From: Luminiphilus sp.
GTDB lineage: Bacteria; Pseudomonadota; Gammaproteobacteria; Pseudomonadales; Halieaceae
DNA length: 23,007 bases
Reading direction: 5' to 3'
Assembly: GCA_024638905.1 (NCBI GenBank)
Contig: JAHEJH010000013.1
Coordinates: 1-23,007, forward strand
Shown here: piece after piece, positions 13,512-22,254 of the stretch
Layout of the letters: each line of letters opens with the position of its first letter
Numbering within the stretch: the first letter of the stretch is position 1
Made by a program: the position numbers and the translations under genes
Notes under the pieces: generated by a model
Databases searched by the model: none
The model's input: only the letters and a program-made list of their open reading frames with translations
What the model was told of the DNA's origin: nothing

Positions 13512-14870
13512 ATGACGACTGAATTGATCACACAACTGGGTTACGTTGTTGCTGCTGGCCTCTTTATCTTCGGCCTAAAAATGCTGGGATCGCCAGCGAC
13601 TGCGCGTCGCGGCAACATGATTTCCTCTATCGGTATGCTGGTGGCGATCGTTTCGGCGTTGCTCGACCAGGGTATTGTCGACTTCACTTACATCGCCGCT
13701 GGCATGGTGGTGGGTGGGGCCATTGGTGCCATCGCTGCTCGTGCAGTCGCTATGACGGCGATGCCAGAGATGGTGGCGCTGTTCAACGGCTTTGGTGGTG
13801 CCGCATCTTTGCTCGTCGGTTGGGCGGCGCTCTCGCCGGATTCCACCACGTTCACACTGGTGACTATCGTGCTGTCCATCCTGATCGGCGGCGTGACCCT
13901 CACTGGCTCGCTGGTCGCCTACGGCAAGCTTTCCGAGACCATCGGTAGCGGTGCCATCACCTTCTCGGGTCAGCAGATTGTTAATTCCCTTGTTGTCTTG
14001 GGCATTGTTGGCGGCGCAGCGATGTTCTGCATGAACCCCACTGACCCCACATGGCTTTATATGGTCATTGGACTATCGCTGGTATTTGGCATTATGGCGG
14101 TGATCCCCATTGGCGGGGCCGATATGCCCGTGGTGATCGCCTTGCTGAACTCCTACTCGGGCTTGGCCGCGTGTGCAGCGGGCTTTGCGATTAACAACAA
14201 TGCGTTGATTGTGGCGGGTTCACTGGTGGGTGCTTCGGGCATCATCCTGACCCAGATCATGTGTAAGGCGATGAACCGCTCGCTCTCTAACGTGCTGTTC
14301 TCTGGCTTTGCCAGTGTCTCCACCGAGGAGACGGTGGTTGAGGGCGAGATCAAGCCGATCTCTGTTGACGACGCCTACTACGTGCTCGAGGCAGCGACCA
14401 ACGTGGCGATCATCCCGGGCTATGGCATGGCGGTAGCGCAGGCGCAGCATGTGGTTAAAGAGCTTACAGAGCTTCTTGAGAACAACGGCTGTGAAGTGAA
14501 CTTCGGTATCCACCCTGTTGCAGGGCGTATGCCGGGTCACATGAACGTGCTCCTTGCCGAGGCGGATGTACCCTACGACCAACTTCTTGAGATGGACGAG
14601 ATCAATCCGCGCATGGAAATGGTCGACGTCGCTATTGTTATCGGTGCGAATGACGTGGTGAATCCCGCGGCGCGCGAGGTGGAGTCCTCGCCGATTTACG
14701 GTATGCCCGTGATTAACGTGGCGGATGCGCGCACCGTGTTTGTGCTGAAGCGCTCAATGGCATCGGGCTTTGCGGGTATCGAGAATCCGTTGTTCTATAA
14801 GGACAACACTCGCATGCTGTTTGGCGACGCAAAAGAGAGCATTGGCGGCCTGATCCGCGAATTCAGCTGA
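13512..14870 (+). CDS. pntB: NAD(P) transhydrogenase subunit beta (PntB)
   Basis: The 452-residue protein has an N-terminal membrane half of about nine helices (to about residue 265) and a C-terminal NADP(H)-binding domain III. The latter shows IIPGYGMAVAQAQHVVKEL, the GIHPVAGRMPGHMNVLLAEA block and IGANDVVNPAA. With PntAA and PntAB it uses the proton gradient to drive NADP+ reduction by NADH in the inner membrane. It starts two bases after the pntAB stop, so the three genes form one operon, ending at an intrinsic terminator. NADPH made here could support oxidative-stress defence and lipid synthesis near the sigma-E module. No sigma-E site was found before the operon. Confidence 0.97.
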   Translation: MTTELITQLGYVVAAGLFIFGLKMLGSPATARRGNMISSIGMLVAIVSALLDQGIVDFTYIAAGMVVGGAIGAIAARAVAMTAMPEMVALFNGFGGAASLLVGWAALSPDSTTFTLVTIVLSILIGGVTLTGSLVAYGKLSETIGSGAITFSGQQIVNSLVVLGIVGGAAMFCMNPTDPTWLYMVIGLSLVFGIMAVIPIGGADMPVVIALLNSYSGLAACAAGFAINNNALIVAGSLVGASGIILTQIMCKAMNRSLSNVLFSGFASVSTEETVVEGEIKPISVDDAYYVLEAATNVAIIPGYGMAVAQAQHVVKELTELLENNGCEVNFGIHPVAGRMPGHMNVLLAEADVPYDQLLEMDEINPRMEMVDVAIVIGANDVVNPAAREVESSPIYGMPVINVADARTVFVLKRSMASGFAGIENPLFYKDNTRMLFGDAKESIGGLIREFS

Positions 14871-14887
14871 TCCCTTCACGGTCCAAT

Positions 14888-14914
14888 AAAGCCCCGCCGA
14901 GTGCGGGGTTTTTT
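14888..14914. terminator. Intrinsic terminator after pntB, probably bidirectional
   Basis: CCCCGC (14892-14897) pairs with GCGGGG (14903-14908) around a five-base loop, and six T residues follow at 14909-14914. Upstream AAA can pair with the first Ts to extend the stem. On the opposite strand the hairpin is followed by CTTTATT, so it may also stop the convergent ABC-transporter transcript that ends at 14924. Confidence 0.9.
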
Positions 14915-14923
14915 GTGGCTGCC

Positions 14924-16735
14924 TTAACTCGCGTTCTCGGTCTGGAACTGCAGCCGAGCAAGGCGCTGATAGAGCTCGCAGCGCTTCATCAGTTCATCGT
15001 GGGGCCCGCTGTCGATGACTTGTCCCTCATCCATTACGACGATGCGATCCGCGTTGATCACGGTGGAGAGCCTGTGGGCAATGATGATTGTAGTGCGCTC
15101 CTGCATGATTTCGGTGAGCGCCTGCTGCACGTGCCACTCGCTCTCAGTGTCGAGGGCGCTGGTGGCTTCATCCAGTAGCAACAGCTCCGGGTCGCTGAGA
15201 ATGGCGCGGGCTAGCGCGATACGCTGGCGCTGTCCTCCGGACAGCCGGACACCCTGCGCCCCCAGGTGGCTCTGGTAGCCCTCGGGGAGTGTCTGGATAA
15301 ACTCGTGGGCGTGGGCCATTTGCGCAGCGGCTTCCACAGCCGCCTGGGTTGGCTCGGTAGCGCCGTAGGCAATGTTGTAGAAGATATCCCCCGAGAACAG
15401 CGTGGGCTGCTGAGGCACCAGTGCGATCTTTTGGCGCCAGCTATCCAGTGCCATATCGCGGAGGTCCACACCACCAAACCGAATCGCGCCGGCGATCGGG
15501 TCGTAAAAGCGCAGCATCAGCTCAAATACCGTCGACTTGCCGGCGCCCGAGGGCCCGACCAGAGCCACGGATTCGCCGTGCGCGATCTCCAGCGTGAAGT
15601 CACACAATGCGGGGTGGGTAGGCCGGCTGGGGTAGGCGAAGTGCACACCCTCAAAGGCCAATGCGGTTCTGCTCGCAGGTGTTTGGCTGCCGGTGTCAGG
15701 AATCTCACTGGTCTCGGCGAGGAGCTCCATCAAGCGCTCTGCGGCGCCGGCGGCCCGCTGCAGATCACCCCATACCTCTGACAGGGTGGCGAAGGCGGTG
15801 CCCACCATGATGGCGTAAAACACAAACGCCCCCAGTTCACCGCCGGTCATGCGGCCCTCAATCACATCGACGCCCCCGGACCACATCATGCCGACCATGC
15901 CGCCCATGAGCAGGAAGATGGCGAAGCCTGTCAGCAGCGCCCGCTGAAAGACTCGGGACCGCGCCACCACAAACGCTTGCTCCACATCTCGACCAAAGGC
16001 GGTTTTCTCGGCGCCTTCCCGGTTGAAGCTTTGCACGACTTTGATCGACTGAAAAATCTCGCCCGCATGGCTGCCGACTTCGGCAATCGTTTGCTGGCTT
16101 TTGTTTGAGAGCTTTCTCACGCGTCGACCGAAGATCAGAATGGGCACGAGCGTTACCGGGACTGCCACCAGAATGACCAGGCTGAGTTTGAAGTTGGTGA
16201 TCACCATTAGCGTCAGCGCGCCGGTGAGCGTGAGCGCGTTGCGCACTGCGAGGCTCACCGATGAGCCGATCAGTGTCTGCAACAAGGTCGTGTCGGTCGT
16301 GAGGCGAGACATGATCTCGCCCGAGTGATTGCTCTCAAAATAGCTCGGCTGCATGTGCACCAGGTTATTGAAAACGGCACTGCGCAGGTCGGCGCTGACA
16401 CGCTCCCCTAACCATGACACCAGATAAAATCGGATCATGGCGCCAATGGCCATGGCGATGCCAACCACCAGCATAAACACCATCGCCTTATACAGCCCCG
16501 AGGGATCCGGCCCCGCGAAGCCTTCATCGATCAGGATTTTGACACCATAACCCAGTGTCAATTGTGCGCCAGCCGCGAACACGAGTGCTGTACCCGCTGC
16601 AATCATCCGGCTCCTATGGGGCCACAAAAAGCCCAGCAGCTGCCTGAGCGGTGCCAGCGATTTGGCGCGGGGTGGCTCACCGCTACGGTCAGTCACGGTG
16701 GAAACGGGTGGCGTGTCGATCGACGATTCAGTCAC
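14924..16735 (-). CDS. MsbA-like ABC exporter (fused permease and ATPase)
   Basis: This half-transporter exporter of 603 residues works as a homodimer in the inner membrane. The transmembrane domain (about residues 30-330) has six helices. The ATPase domain carries Walker A GPSGAGKST (about 394-402), the ABC signature LSGGQ (498-502), Walker B LLLLDEATSALD (518-529) and the H-loop IIAHRLST (His554). The substrate is not readable from sequence; lipids, lipid A precursors or hydrophobic drugs are all possible for this subfamily. The frame stays open to 16930, but no conserved sequence lies in the first 65 codons, and GTG 16735 gives the usual family length, so I use it with moderate certainty. 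It is divergent from a porin gene, with 169 bp between in which no clear promoter was seen. Confidence 0.9.
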   Translation of the reverse strand: MTESSIDTPPVSTVTDRSGEPPRAKSLAPLRQLLGFLWPHRSRMIAAGTALVFAAGAQLTLGYGVKILIDEGFAGPDPSGLYKAMVFMLVVGIAMAIGAMIRFYLVSWLGERVSADLRSAVFNNLVHMQPSYFESNHSGEIMSRLTTDTTLLQTLIGSSVSLAVRNALTLTGALTLMVITNFKLSLVILVAVPVTLVPILIFGRRVRKLSNKSQQTIAEVGSHAGEIFQSIKVVQSFNREGAEKTAFGRDVEQAFVVARSRVFQRALLTGFAIFLLMGGMVGMMWSGGVDVIEGRMTGGELGAFVFYAIMVGTAFATLSEVWGDLQRAAGAAERLMELLAETSEIPDTGSQTPASRTALAFEGVHFAYPSRPTHPALCDFTLEIAHGESVALVGPSGAGKSTVFELMLRFYDPIAGAIRFGGVDLRDMALDSWRQKIALVPQQPTLFSGDIFYNIAYGATEPTQAAVEAAAQMAHAHEFIQTLPEGYQSHLGAQGVRLSGGQRQRIALARAILSDPELLLLDEATSALDTESEWHVQQALTEIMQERTTIIIAHRLSTVINADRIVVMDEGQVIDSGPHDELMKRCELYQRLARLQFQTENAS

Positions 16736-16904
16736 TGCAGGGCTCGGTGGTCGGATGTAATGCCTATGAAGCCACAGTCTACGCGGGACGCGGCCAAAAA
16801 GATCGCAAGGTGTCCGGGGCTGGTGAAAACGTCGCGAGCCGCGATTGTCATCTTTGGCGCATCGCGCTGGGCTCAACTCGCGATAAGCTGACCGTAATCT
16901 GTTA

Positions 16905-18224
16905 GTGAGGCGTCTTAGTCCTCCCTCCATCGTGTTCCTGTTAAAGACATCGCAGCATTTGGCGGCCCGGACGGCAGGCGCATCCCACCGCTCATCAAAA
17001 AAGCGTACCCACGGAGGTCGCTGGCTACTGGCGGGAGTGGTATGGCTGTCGCTGGCGATGAGCGCATCGGCTGAATCTTTGCAGACAGAGACCGTGGAAC
17101 CGAATGCCGATGCGGTGTCGGATAGCGACGCCCCGCGGGAGGCTTGGTACTACGGTAAAAAAGGGATGACCTACGATCCCGAGGGCCCCACTGATCTCTG
17201 GGTTGGCATCCGCCTGCAAACCCGTTTCGATGATTACCCCGGGCAAAACTCGAGCGCAGCGGATTTGCTTCTCGAGCGTGACTCGGAGCTTGATTTGAAC
17301 CGCGGCCGCCTGAAGGGAGGTGGTCTGCTCGGCGCGGACTGGCTGGATGTGTATTTCGAGTATGACCAGCCCACCGGTTATCTGCTCGATCTTCGTGCAA
17401 CGCTACGGCTGAGTGATCAGCTCTCTCTGCGCATGGGGCAGTGGAAGTCGGAGTACAACCGTGAGCGTATCGATTCCTCGGGCAAGCAGCAGATGACCGA
17501 GCGATCGATCTCCAATTACTGGTTTGCGATCGATCGCCAAGCGGGTGTGGGTTTGAATGGCCGATTTGCCCACGGCACCCGCGCCGACAGCAACTGGTGG
17601 CTGGAGTATCTCTCCGGCGAGGGCCGCGGGGGAGGGTGGCGATCAGATAGTGGTCTGTGGCTCGCGCGCTACCAATGGAACCCGCAGGGGGCGCCATTGC
17701 CATTTAGTCAAAGTGACCTCAAACGGCGCGAGCGGCTTCTCACCTCGGTTGCCGTCGCCGTGGTTGACGGTCGAACCCCTTACAGCCGCTTCTCCAGTGA
17801 CGGAGGCGATCAGCTCCCCGGTATCACGACCGAGGACAACGACCTTACCCAGTTGCTGTTTGAGACGGCGTCACATTGGCGGGGGGTCAGTTGGCAGCAG
17901 GAACTCCACAGCAAGCGCGTTCGCGACCGCAGGTCCGGCGCATCCCGGAAGATGCGAGGTGGTTACATACAGCTGGGTAGCTTCGTTAACGAATGGTGGC
18001 GGTTATGGCCTCGTCAGCTTGAACTGGCGGGGCGGCTTTCGATTGTGGACCCGGATCGCAGCCTCTCTGGGAATACCGAAAAGGAGCGCACCCTCGGCCT
18101 CAATTGGTTTTTCAATGGGCACCGCAACAAGCTGACGCTGGATTATTCGTGGCTGAACTTTGAGGATTTTGGCGACAGCGCGACCCGAAATCGTCTGAGA
18201 TTGCAGTGGGAATTATCGTTCTAG
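16905..18224 (+). CDS. Outer-membrane porin of the phosphate-selective OprO/OprP type
   Basis: The 439-residue protein has a cleavable signal peptide ending LSLAMSASA (near residue 56), then alternating beta-strand segments and a C-terminal Phe (LQWELSF) as required for BAM-dependent insertion. The stretch LSLRMGQWKSEYNRERIDSS followed by MTERS resembles the OprO/OprP porin family. Substrate preference cannot be told; the family includes phosphate, polyphosphate and less selective pores. The start is uncertain: GTG 16905 leaves an unusually long, basic 38-residue n-region before the hydrophobic core, and GTG 16932 or a TTG at 16959 are alternatives. None has a good Shine-Dalgarno. The gene converges with the mscS-like gene, 39 bp apart. 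Confidence 0.75.
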   Translation: MRRLSPPSIVFLLKTSQHLAARTAGASHRSSKKRTHGGRWLLAGVVWLSLAMSASAESLQTETVEPNADAVSDSDAPREAWYYGKKGMTYDPEGPTDLWVGIRLQTRFDDYPGQNSSAADLLLERDSELDLNRGRLKGGGLLGADWLDVYFEYDQPTGYLLDLRATLRLSDQLSLRMGQWKSEYNRERIDSSGKQQMTERSISNYWFAIDRQAGVGLNGRFAHGTRADSNWWLEYLSGEGRGGGWRSDSGLWLARYQWNPQGAPLPFSQSDLKRRERLLTSVAVAVVDGRTPYSRFSSDGGDQLPGITTEDNDLTQLLFETASHWRGVSWQQELHSKRVRDRRSGASRKMRGGYIQLGSFVNEWWRLWPRQLELAGRLSIVDPDRSLSGNTEKERTLGLNWFFNGHRNKLTLDYSWLNFEDFGDSATRNRLRLQWELSF

Positions 18225-18263
18225 TTCCGGTCAGCGCACCGAGGATAAGCCCAATGCTACCGC

Positions 18264-20072
18264 CTAGGTTTTTTTGGGGTACTCGAGCGAGCTCTTGAGC
18301 CGCTGCTTTTCTTCGTCGGACAGATCCGGGAATGGCAATCCGTCGCCCTGACGCCACACCTCCAGTTTGGCCTGAACTTCCTCGAGCTTGTCATCACCCG
18401 CCTGCTGAAAGTCGCGGATCTGCAGAACCTGACCGGGACCTGAGAAGATCACACCGTTTTGATGGACGATCTCGATGATGCGCAGGTTGAGGTCTTCCGC
18501 CACGGCGAGGTACTCCTGATGGTCCCGGGTCAGGATGCCTGCGTCGAGCCGCACTACTGCGGTTGCCGCCTCAATATCGGCGAGGCGAATGCTGACCGTG
18601 TCCTGTCGCACCATGGGGTGCGCTGCAAAGAGACTGCGGAATTCCCCCAGAATCGCCCTCAGTTGATCGGGTGTGGGCATCTGTAATTCCAGTAGCTTGA
18701 AAAACCGGATTCGATCCCGCACCGAGTAGTTTTCAATATCTGCCGAGGAAAACATCGAGTTGGGGACTGTGACCAGCGTGCGATCCGCGGTGCGTAGCGT
18801 GACGGATCTCAGGCCGATTTCTTCTACGGAGCCTTTGATATTGCCAAATCGACACCAGTCGCCCGGGCGAATCGGGCGCGCGGTGTAAAGCGTGATCGCG
18901 CCGATGACATTCTCCAGCGTTTTCTGGGCCGCCAACGCCACTGCTATCGATCCGACACCGAGGCCAGCGATCAGGGTGGAGACGTTAAACCCGGCTTGAT
19001 CCGCCCACATGAGTGCGGCGGTGGTCGCAATGATAATGCGGAGGATCACCGCCACGGGTTTGATCAGCGCGACGTATTCGATGTCGCCCTGTAGCTCGAG
19101 CTGGCGGATCTTGTAGTCCCGATACAGATTTAAAAGCCCGAAGGCGAGAATGACCGCCACCAAATACTCGAGTGGCGAGGATTGCAGGTAAGCTTTGGCG
19201 ATCACCGACAGCCCGAGGCTGGCAACGACGATCCGGATCAGCAGAACATAGAGAATGAGTCTCAGCGGGACCCGTAAAAAGCGACTCAGTGCGTGCTGCC
19301 AGGGGCTGGTGAAGCGGCCACCGAGTCTGGCGATCAGGAAACTGACCCACCCCGTAACAAACCACCCCCCGATACCGGTAAGCAGCAATATCGCAACCTG
19401 GAAATTTCCCATTCCGAGAATGTAGAACTCCGGCAGCACCCGAGAGAGCCAGACATTGAAGTCGTTGTAACCCAGCTCGTCCCACATGTCGGGAATCCGC
19501 TCTACGGTCGCGTTGGATACCCGCCAGACCAGCGACCCATTGGTCTCCTCAATGCGTTGTAAATAGACGGGGATCACTTCCTCAGACAAATCCACGGCAC
19601 CGAACTGCTCAAGGTCTTCTGGCAAGCCATCATTGAGAGAGCCTTCGGGCTGGCTGCTGATCCGGCTCAGGTCCAGTACGTTCTGCTGCGCAAAGACAAA
19701 CAGCAGTCCGCGAGCAATATTGACCGGGGGCACGTCTTCAAGGGCTTCAGGCACGTAGCGCAGGTCGAGATAGAGCGCAGCAGCTTCAGGATCACCTACG
19801 CGAAAAGCACTGTAGAGTGCGACCAGTGCCTGTTGCGGTGTTTGCGCTTGCCCCGGCCGAAACCCTGACAGCACGCTCGCTTCATAGGTCTTGTTGAGTT
19901 CCTGAGAGCGCGCCAGTAGTTCGGCAGCGGTCAGCTCGCGCTCTTCCTCGATTTTTGCGCTGGCGGCAATGATCGACTTGTCGGTGTCAACATCCGCCCA
20001 AGTGCTGGTAGACGCTACCCACCCCAGCAACAACGCCAGCGCTAGTTTCATGCTTATTGTCTGCCACCGCAT
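18264..20072 (-). CDS. MscS-family mechanosensitive ion channel
   Basis: The 602-residue protein has a probable signal sequence (residues 1-27, core ALALLLGWVASTSTWA), a periplasmic domain to about residue 220 and about five helices between 225 and 396. The conserved MscS pore helix and beta domain follow: GVGSIAVALAAQKTLENVIG (372-391), RPIRPGDWCRF, and TVPNSMF with ENYS (435-450). It is larger than E. coli MscS (286), like the YbiO/YnaI-type members with extra N-terminal parts. It would open on membrane tension to release solutes. ATG 20072 is chosen because GGAGG lies seven bases upstream; the TTG at 20078 is too close to it. It follows tatC by 22 bases and is probably the last gene of that transcription unit. 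Confidence 0.9.
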   Translation of the reverse strand: MRWQTISMKLALALLLGWVASTSTWADVDTDKSIIAASAKIEEERELTAAELLARSQELNKTYEASVLSGFRPGQAQTPQQALVALYSAFRVGDPEAAALYLDLRYVPEALEDVPPVNIARGLLFVFAQQNVLDLSRISSQPEGSLNDGLPEDLEQFGAVDLSEEVIPVYLQRIEETNGSLVWRVSNATVERIPDMWDELGYNDFNVWLSRVLPEFYILGMGNFQVAILLLTGIGGWFVTGWVSFLIARLGGRFTSPWQHALSRFLRVPLRLILYVLLIRIVVASLGLSVIAKAYLQSSPLEYLVAVILAFGLLNLYRDYKIRQLELQGDIEYVALIKPVAVILRIIIATTAALMWADQAGFNVSTLIAGLGVGSIAVALAAQKTLENVIGAITLYTARPIRPGDWCRFGNIKGSVEEIGLRSVTLRTADRTLVTVPNSMFSSADIENYSVRDRIRFFKLLELQMPTPDQLRAILGEFRSLFAAHPMVRQDTVSIRLADIEAATAVVRLDAGILTRDHQEYLAVAEDLNLRIIEIVHQNGVIFSGPGQVLQIRDFQQAGDDKLEEVQAKLEVWRQGDGLPFPDLSDEEKQRLKSSLEYPKKT

Positions 20073-20094
20073 GCTCAATCCTCCAAAGAAGCGT

Positions 20095-20850
20095 TCACTC
20101 TTCGCTCACCCTTTGGTCGTTAGGTTGCAATAGTCTGCCGAAAAACACGCCCAGCTCAAAGAGCAACCACATGGGGACCGCAAGCAGTGACTGGGAGATC
20201 ACGTCGGGCGGGGTGAGCAACATGCCGAAGACAAAGCAACCAATGATGATGTAGGGGCGTTTTTTGGCGAGTGAGTCGGGGCTGGTGACCCCAGTCCAGA
20301 TCAAGATTATGGCGGCGATCGGCATTTCAAAGGCGATACCGAAAGCCAGAAACAGCTTCAGCACAAAATCGAGATAACTGTTGATGTCGGTCATCACCTG
20401 CACGCTGTCGGGGCCCACGCTGGTAAAGAAGGCAAAGATGAGCGGAAACACCACAAAGTAGGCAAAAGCCGCCCCGGCGTAAAATAGCAGCACGCTGGAG
20501 GCGAGCAGCGGCATCGCGATGCGCTTTTCCTTTTGGTAAAGCCCCGGCGCTACGAACCCCCATATCTGGTACAGAATCACCGGTATCGCCATAAAAATAG
20601 CGAGCACCAAGGTGAGCTTAAAAGGGGTGAGGAAAGGTGACGCCACCCCGGTGGCGATCATGGTTGAGCCTTCCGGCATCAGCTCCCTCAGCGGCGCCGA
20701 GACGAAGCCGTAGATTTCATTGGCAAACGGAAACAGGATAATGAAGCCGATTAATACGGCGAGCACCGCCCGCAACAGCCGGTCACGCAGCTCCGTCAGA
20801 TGCGCCACCAGCGACATCGGGGGGTCGTCGTGTTCGGTCTGCTCGGTCAT
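20095..20850 (-). CDS. tatC: Sec-independent protein translocase TatC
   Basis: TatC is the six-helix inner-membrane core of the twin-arginine translocase and recognises the RR signal peptide. The 251-residue protein (E. coli 258) has the N-terminal HLTELRDRLLRA motif, and the family segments PGLYQKEKR and FGIAFEMPIA. The tail after helix six is short. Its ATG overlaps the tatB stop as ATGA, so translation is coupled. It is followed by the mscS-like gene. Confidence 0.97.
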   Translation of the reverse strand: MTEQTEHDDPPMSLVAHLTELRDRLLRAVLAVLIGFIILFPFANEIYGFVSAPLRELMPEGSTMIATGVASPFLTPFKLTLVLAIFMAIPVILYQIWGFVAPGLYQKEKRIAMPLLASSVLLFYAGAAFAYFVVFPLIFAFFTSVGPDSVQVMTDINSYLDFVLKLFLAFGIAFEMPIAAIILIWTGVTSPDSLAKKRPYIIIGCFVFGMLLTPPDVISQSLLAVPMWLLFELGVFFGRLLQPNDQRVSEE

Positions 20851-21242
20851 GCTGTTTTTGGCGGGGTGTCGTCATCCCCCTCGGCAGTGCCAGCATCGGT
20901 TAGTGCGCCCGCCGGCGGTGAGGATGTCGGGTCGATCGTCGTCGATGCCGTTCGTAACGAGTCGCTGGCCTCATTGCCGAGCGCTTTCATCTCCCGCTCT
21001 ACGGACTGGGTGGTGTCGCGTACCTGTTGCTCAAGTTGCTGCGACTCTGCCTTGAGCTTTTGCATGATTTCGTCGTTGTGCAGTTCGCGTCGGACCTCGG
21101 TGCGGATCTGATCGAAGCTGCGTCGAAAACGATTGATCCACGCCAGCACGGTGCGAACAGCGCCGGGCAACTGTTCGGGCCCCACCACCAACAGGCCCAC
21201 GACGCCTATCAGCAAAAGCTCGGCAAAGCCGATGTCAAACAC
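20847..21242 (-). CDS. tatB: Sec-independent protein translocase TatB
   Basis: TatB forms the receptor complex with TatC. The 131-residue protein starts MFDIGFAELLLIGVVGLLVV, with the single N-terminal helix and the GPEQLP hinge of TatB. An amphipathic helix and a long charged coiled-coil-like stretch (about residues 40-90) follow. The C-terminal tail is Pro/Thr/Asp rich and probably disordered. It starts 15 bases after the tatA stop. Confidence 0.95.
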   Translation of the reverse strand: MFDIGFAELLLIGVVGLLVVGPEQLPGAVRTVLAWINRFRRSFDQIRTEVRRELHNDEIMQKLKAESQQLEQQVRDTTQSVEREMKALGNEASDSLRTASTTIDPTSSPPAGALTDAGTAEGDDDTPPKTA

Positions 21243-21257
21243 GTTGAGCCGCCCTGT

Positions 21258-21476
21258 TTAGGTCGGGGGTTTATCGGTGTCGCTCTCGTCTTGCGAGGCG
21301 GTGTTGTTCCCGACACTCTCGCTCTCGGCCTCGTCTTTACTCATGCTGTTGCGAAAGCCTTTGATAGCGCTGCCCAGATCGCTGCCGATGTTGCGCAGGC
21401 GCGATGTGCCGAAGAGCATAACGACAATCGCCAGAATGATGAGGAGCTGCCAGATGCTGATTCCGCCTAGGCCCAT
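21258..21476 (-). CDS. tatA: Sec-independent protein translocase TatA
   Basis: TatA oligomerises to form the passage for folded substrates. The 72-residue protein has an N-terminal helix (about 7-22, IWQLLIILAIVVMLFG), the FGTSRLRNIGSDLGSAIKGF hinge and amphipathic helix, and a short acidic tail. The TatA/TatE signature FG at the hinge, in place of GPE/GPQ of TatB, separates it from tatB next door. It starts 17 bases after the hisE stop. Confidence 0.96.
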   Translation of the reverse strand: MGLGGISIWQLLIILAIVVMLFGTSRLRNIGSDLGSAIKGFRNSMSKDEAESESVGNNTASQDESDTDKPPT

Positions 21477-21493
21477 AGTCCCTCTCCTTGTAT

Positions 21494-21847
21494 TTAAGCG
21501 TCTTCCGAGGCCGCATTATGGCCTTTTCGGGCAGCTTTTTCTGCTAGCCCCGACAGCCCCATGCGCGCGTCGAGTACGTTGAGGACATCGGTGTGGTCGA
21601 GGTCAAGGTGCGCGAGCATCACCATAGTGTGAAACCAGAGATCGGCTACCTCGTTCACCAAGGCCTCCGAGTCGCCGCTTTCGGCAGTATCCTTGGCCGC
21701 TAGTATCACCTCGGTAGCTTCCTCACCGACTTTTTCGAGGATCTTGTTGAGACCCTCGGCGTTCAGTGCGGCGACGTAAGAACTGTCCGGTGACGCGGTC
21801 TTGCGCTCCGCCAGCACTTTATCAAGTGCGGTTAGCAGATCATCCAT
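21494..21847 (-). CDS. hisE: Phosphoribosyl-ATP pyrophosphatase HisE
   Basis: HisE hydrolyses phosphoribosyl-ATP to phosphoribosyl-AMP, the second step of histidine biosynthesis. The 117-residue all-helical protein shows the MazG-like metal-binding pattern: EKVGEEATEVILAAKD (about 38-53) and NEVADLWFHTMVML (about 65-78). It is separate from HisI, as in Pseudomonas, whereas E. coli fuses them. The ATG follows the hisI stop without a gap (TGA then ATG), so the two are translationally coupled. Confidence 0.96.
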   Translation of the reverse strand: MDDLLTALDKVLAERKTASPDSSYVAALNAEGLNKILEKVGEEATEVILAAKDTAESGDSEALVNEVADLWFHTMVMLAHLDLDHTDVLNVLDARMGLSGLAEKAARKGHNAASEDA

Positions 21848-22222
21848 TCAGTTGTCCTCGCGTAGCTGCCAACTGCCGTCTTCGGGGTGGTAGAAAAAAC
21901 AGGTGCGCCGGCCTGTGTGACAGGCGCCGGCGCCATGCTGCTTGACCTGTAGTAGCAGGGTGTCGCCGTCACAGTCCAGACACGCGCTCACCAGATCCTG
22001 AGTATTCCCGGACGTGGCGCCTTTGCGCCACAGTGATTGCCTCGAGCGAGACCAATAGGTGACCTCACCGCTCGCCAGAGTGTGCTCCAGCGCTTCGGCG
22101 TTCATCCACGCTAGCATCAGGACCTCGCCGGTGTCGGCATCCTGGGCGATAGTCGGAATCAACCCTTGCTCATTCCACTTGGGAGAGAGGGTGCTGGGGA
22201 TGTTTGAAGCAATATCCGTCAT
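21848..22222 (-). CDS. hisI: Phosphoribosyl-AMP cyclohydrolase HisI
   Basis: HisI opens the adenine ring of phosphoribosyl-AMP, the step after HisE. The 124-residue protein carries the zinc and magnesium site CLDCDGDTL (Cys81, Asp83, Cys84, Asp85, Asp87) and the later GACHTGRRTCFF (Cys101, Cys108), all ligands of the family. YWSRSRQSLWRKG at about 56-68 is also characteristic. The ATG has no clear Shine-Dalgarno. The position between ubiB and hisE-tatABC matches the order in Pseudomonas. Confidence 0.96.
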   Translation of the reverse strand: MTDIASNIPSTLSPKWNEQGLIPTIAQDADTGEVLMLAWMNAEALEHTLASGEVTYWSRSRQSLWRKGATSGNTQDLVSACLDCDGDTLLLQVKQHGAGACHTGRRTCFFYHPEDGSWQLREDN

Positions 22223-22254
22223 GGCAACAGTATGCCAGACGCGTCAGGCAGCCG

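Noticed and set aside
16736..16930. 65-codon upstream extension of the ABC exporter frame
   Set aside because: No conserved sequence, overlaps the divergent porin start, and GTG 16735 gives the usual family length.
16915..17703. 262-codon open frame antisense to the porin gene
   Set aside because: Its composition is Arg/Pro/Ser/Ala rich without domains, as expected for a shadow frame in GC-rich DNA; the plus-strand frame has a signal peptide and porin features.
18267..18280. Run of A residues before the mscS stop as a programmed frameshift site
   Set aside because: No alternative frame of useful length follows, and the homopolymer lies in an ordinary Lys-Lys-Thr end.
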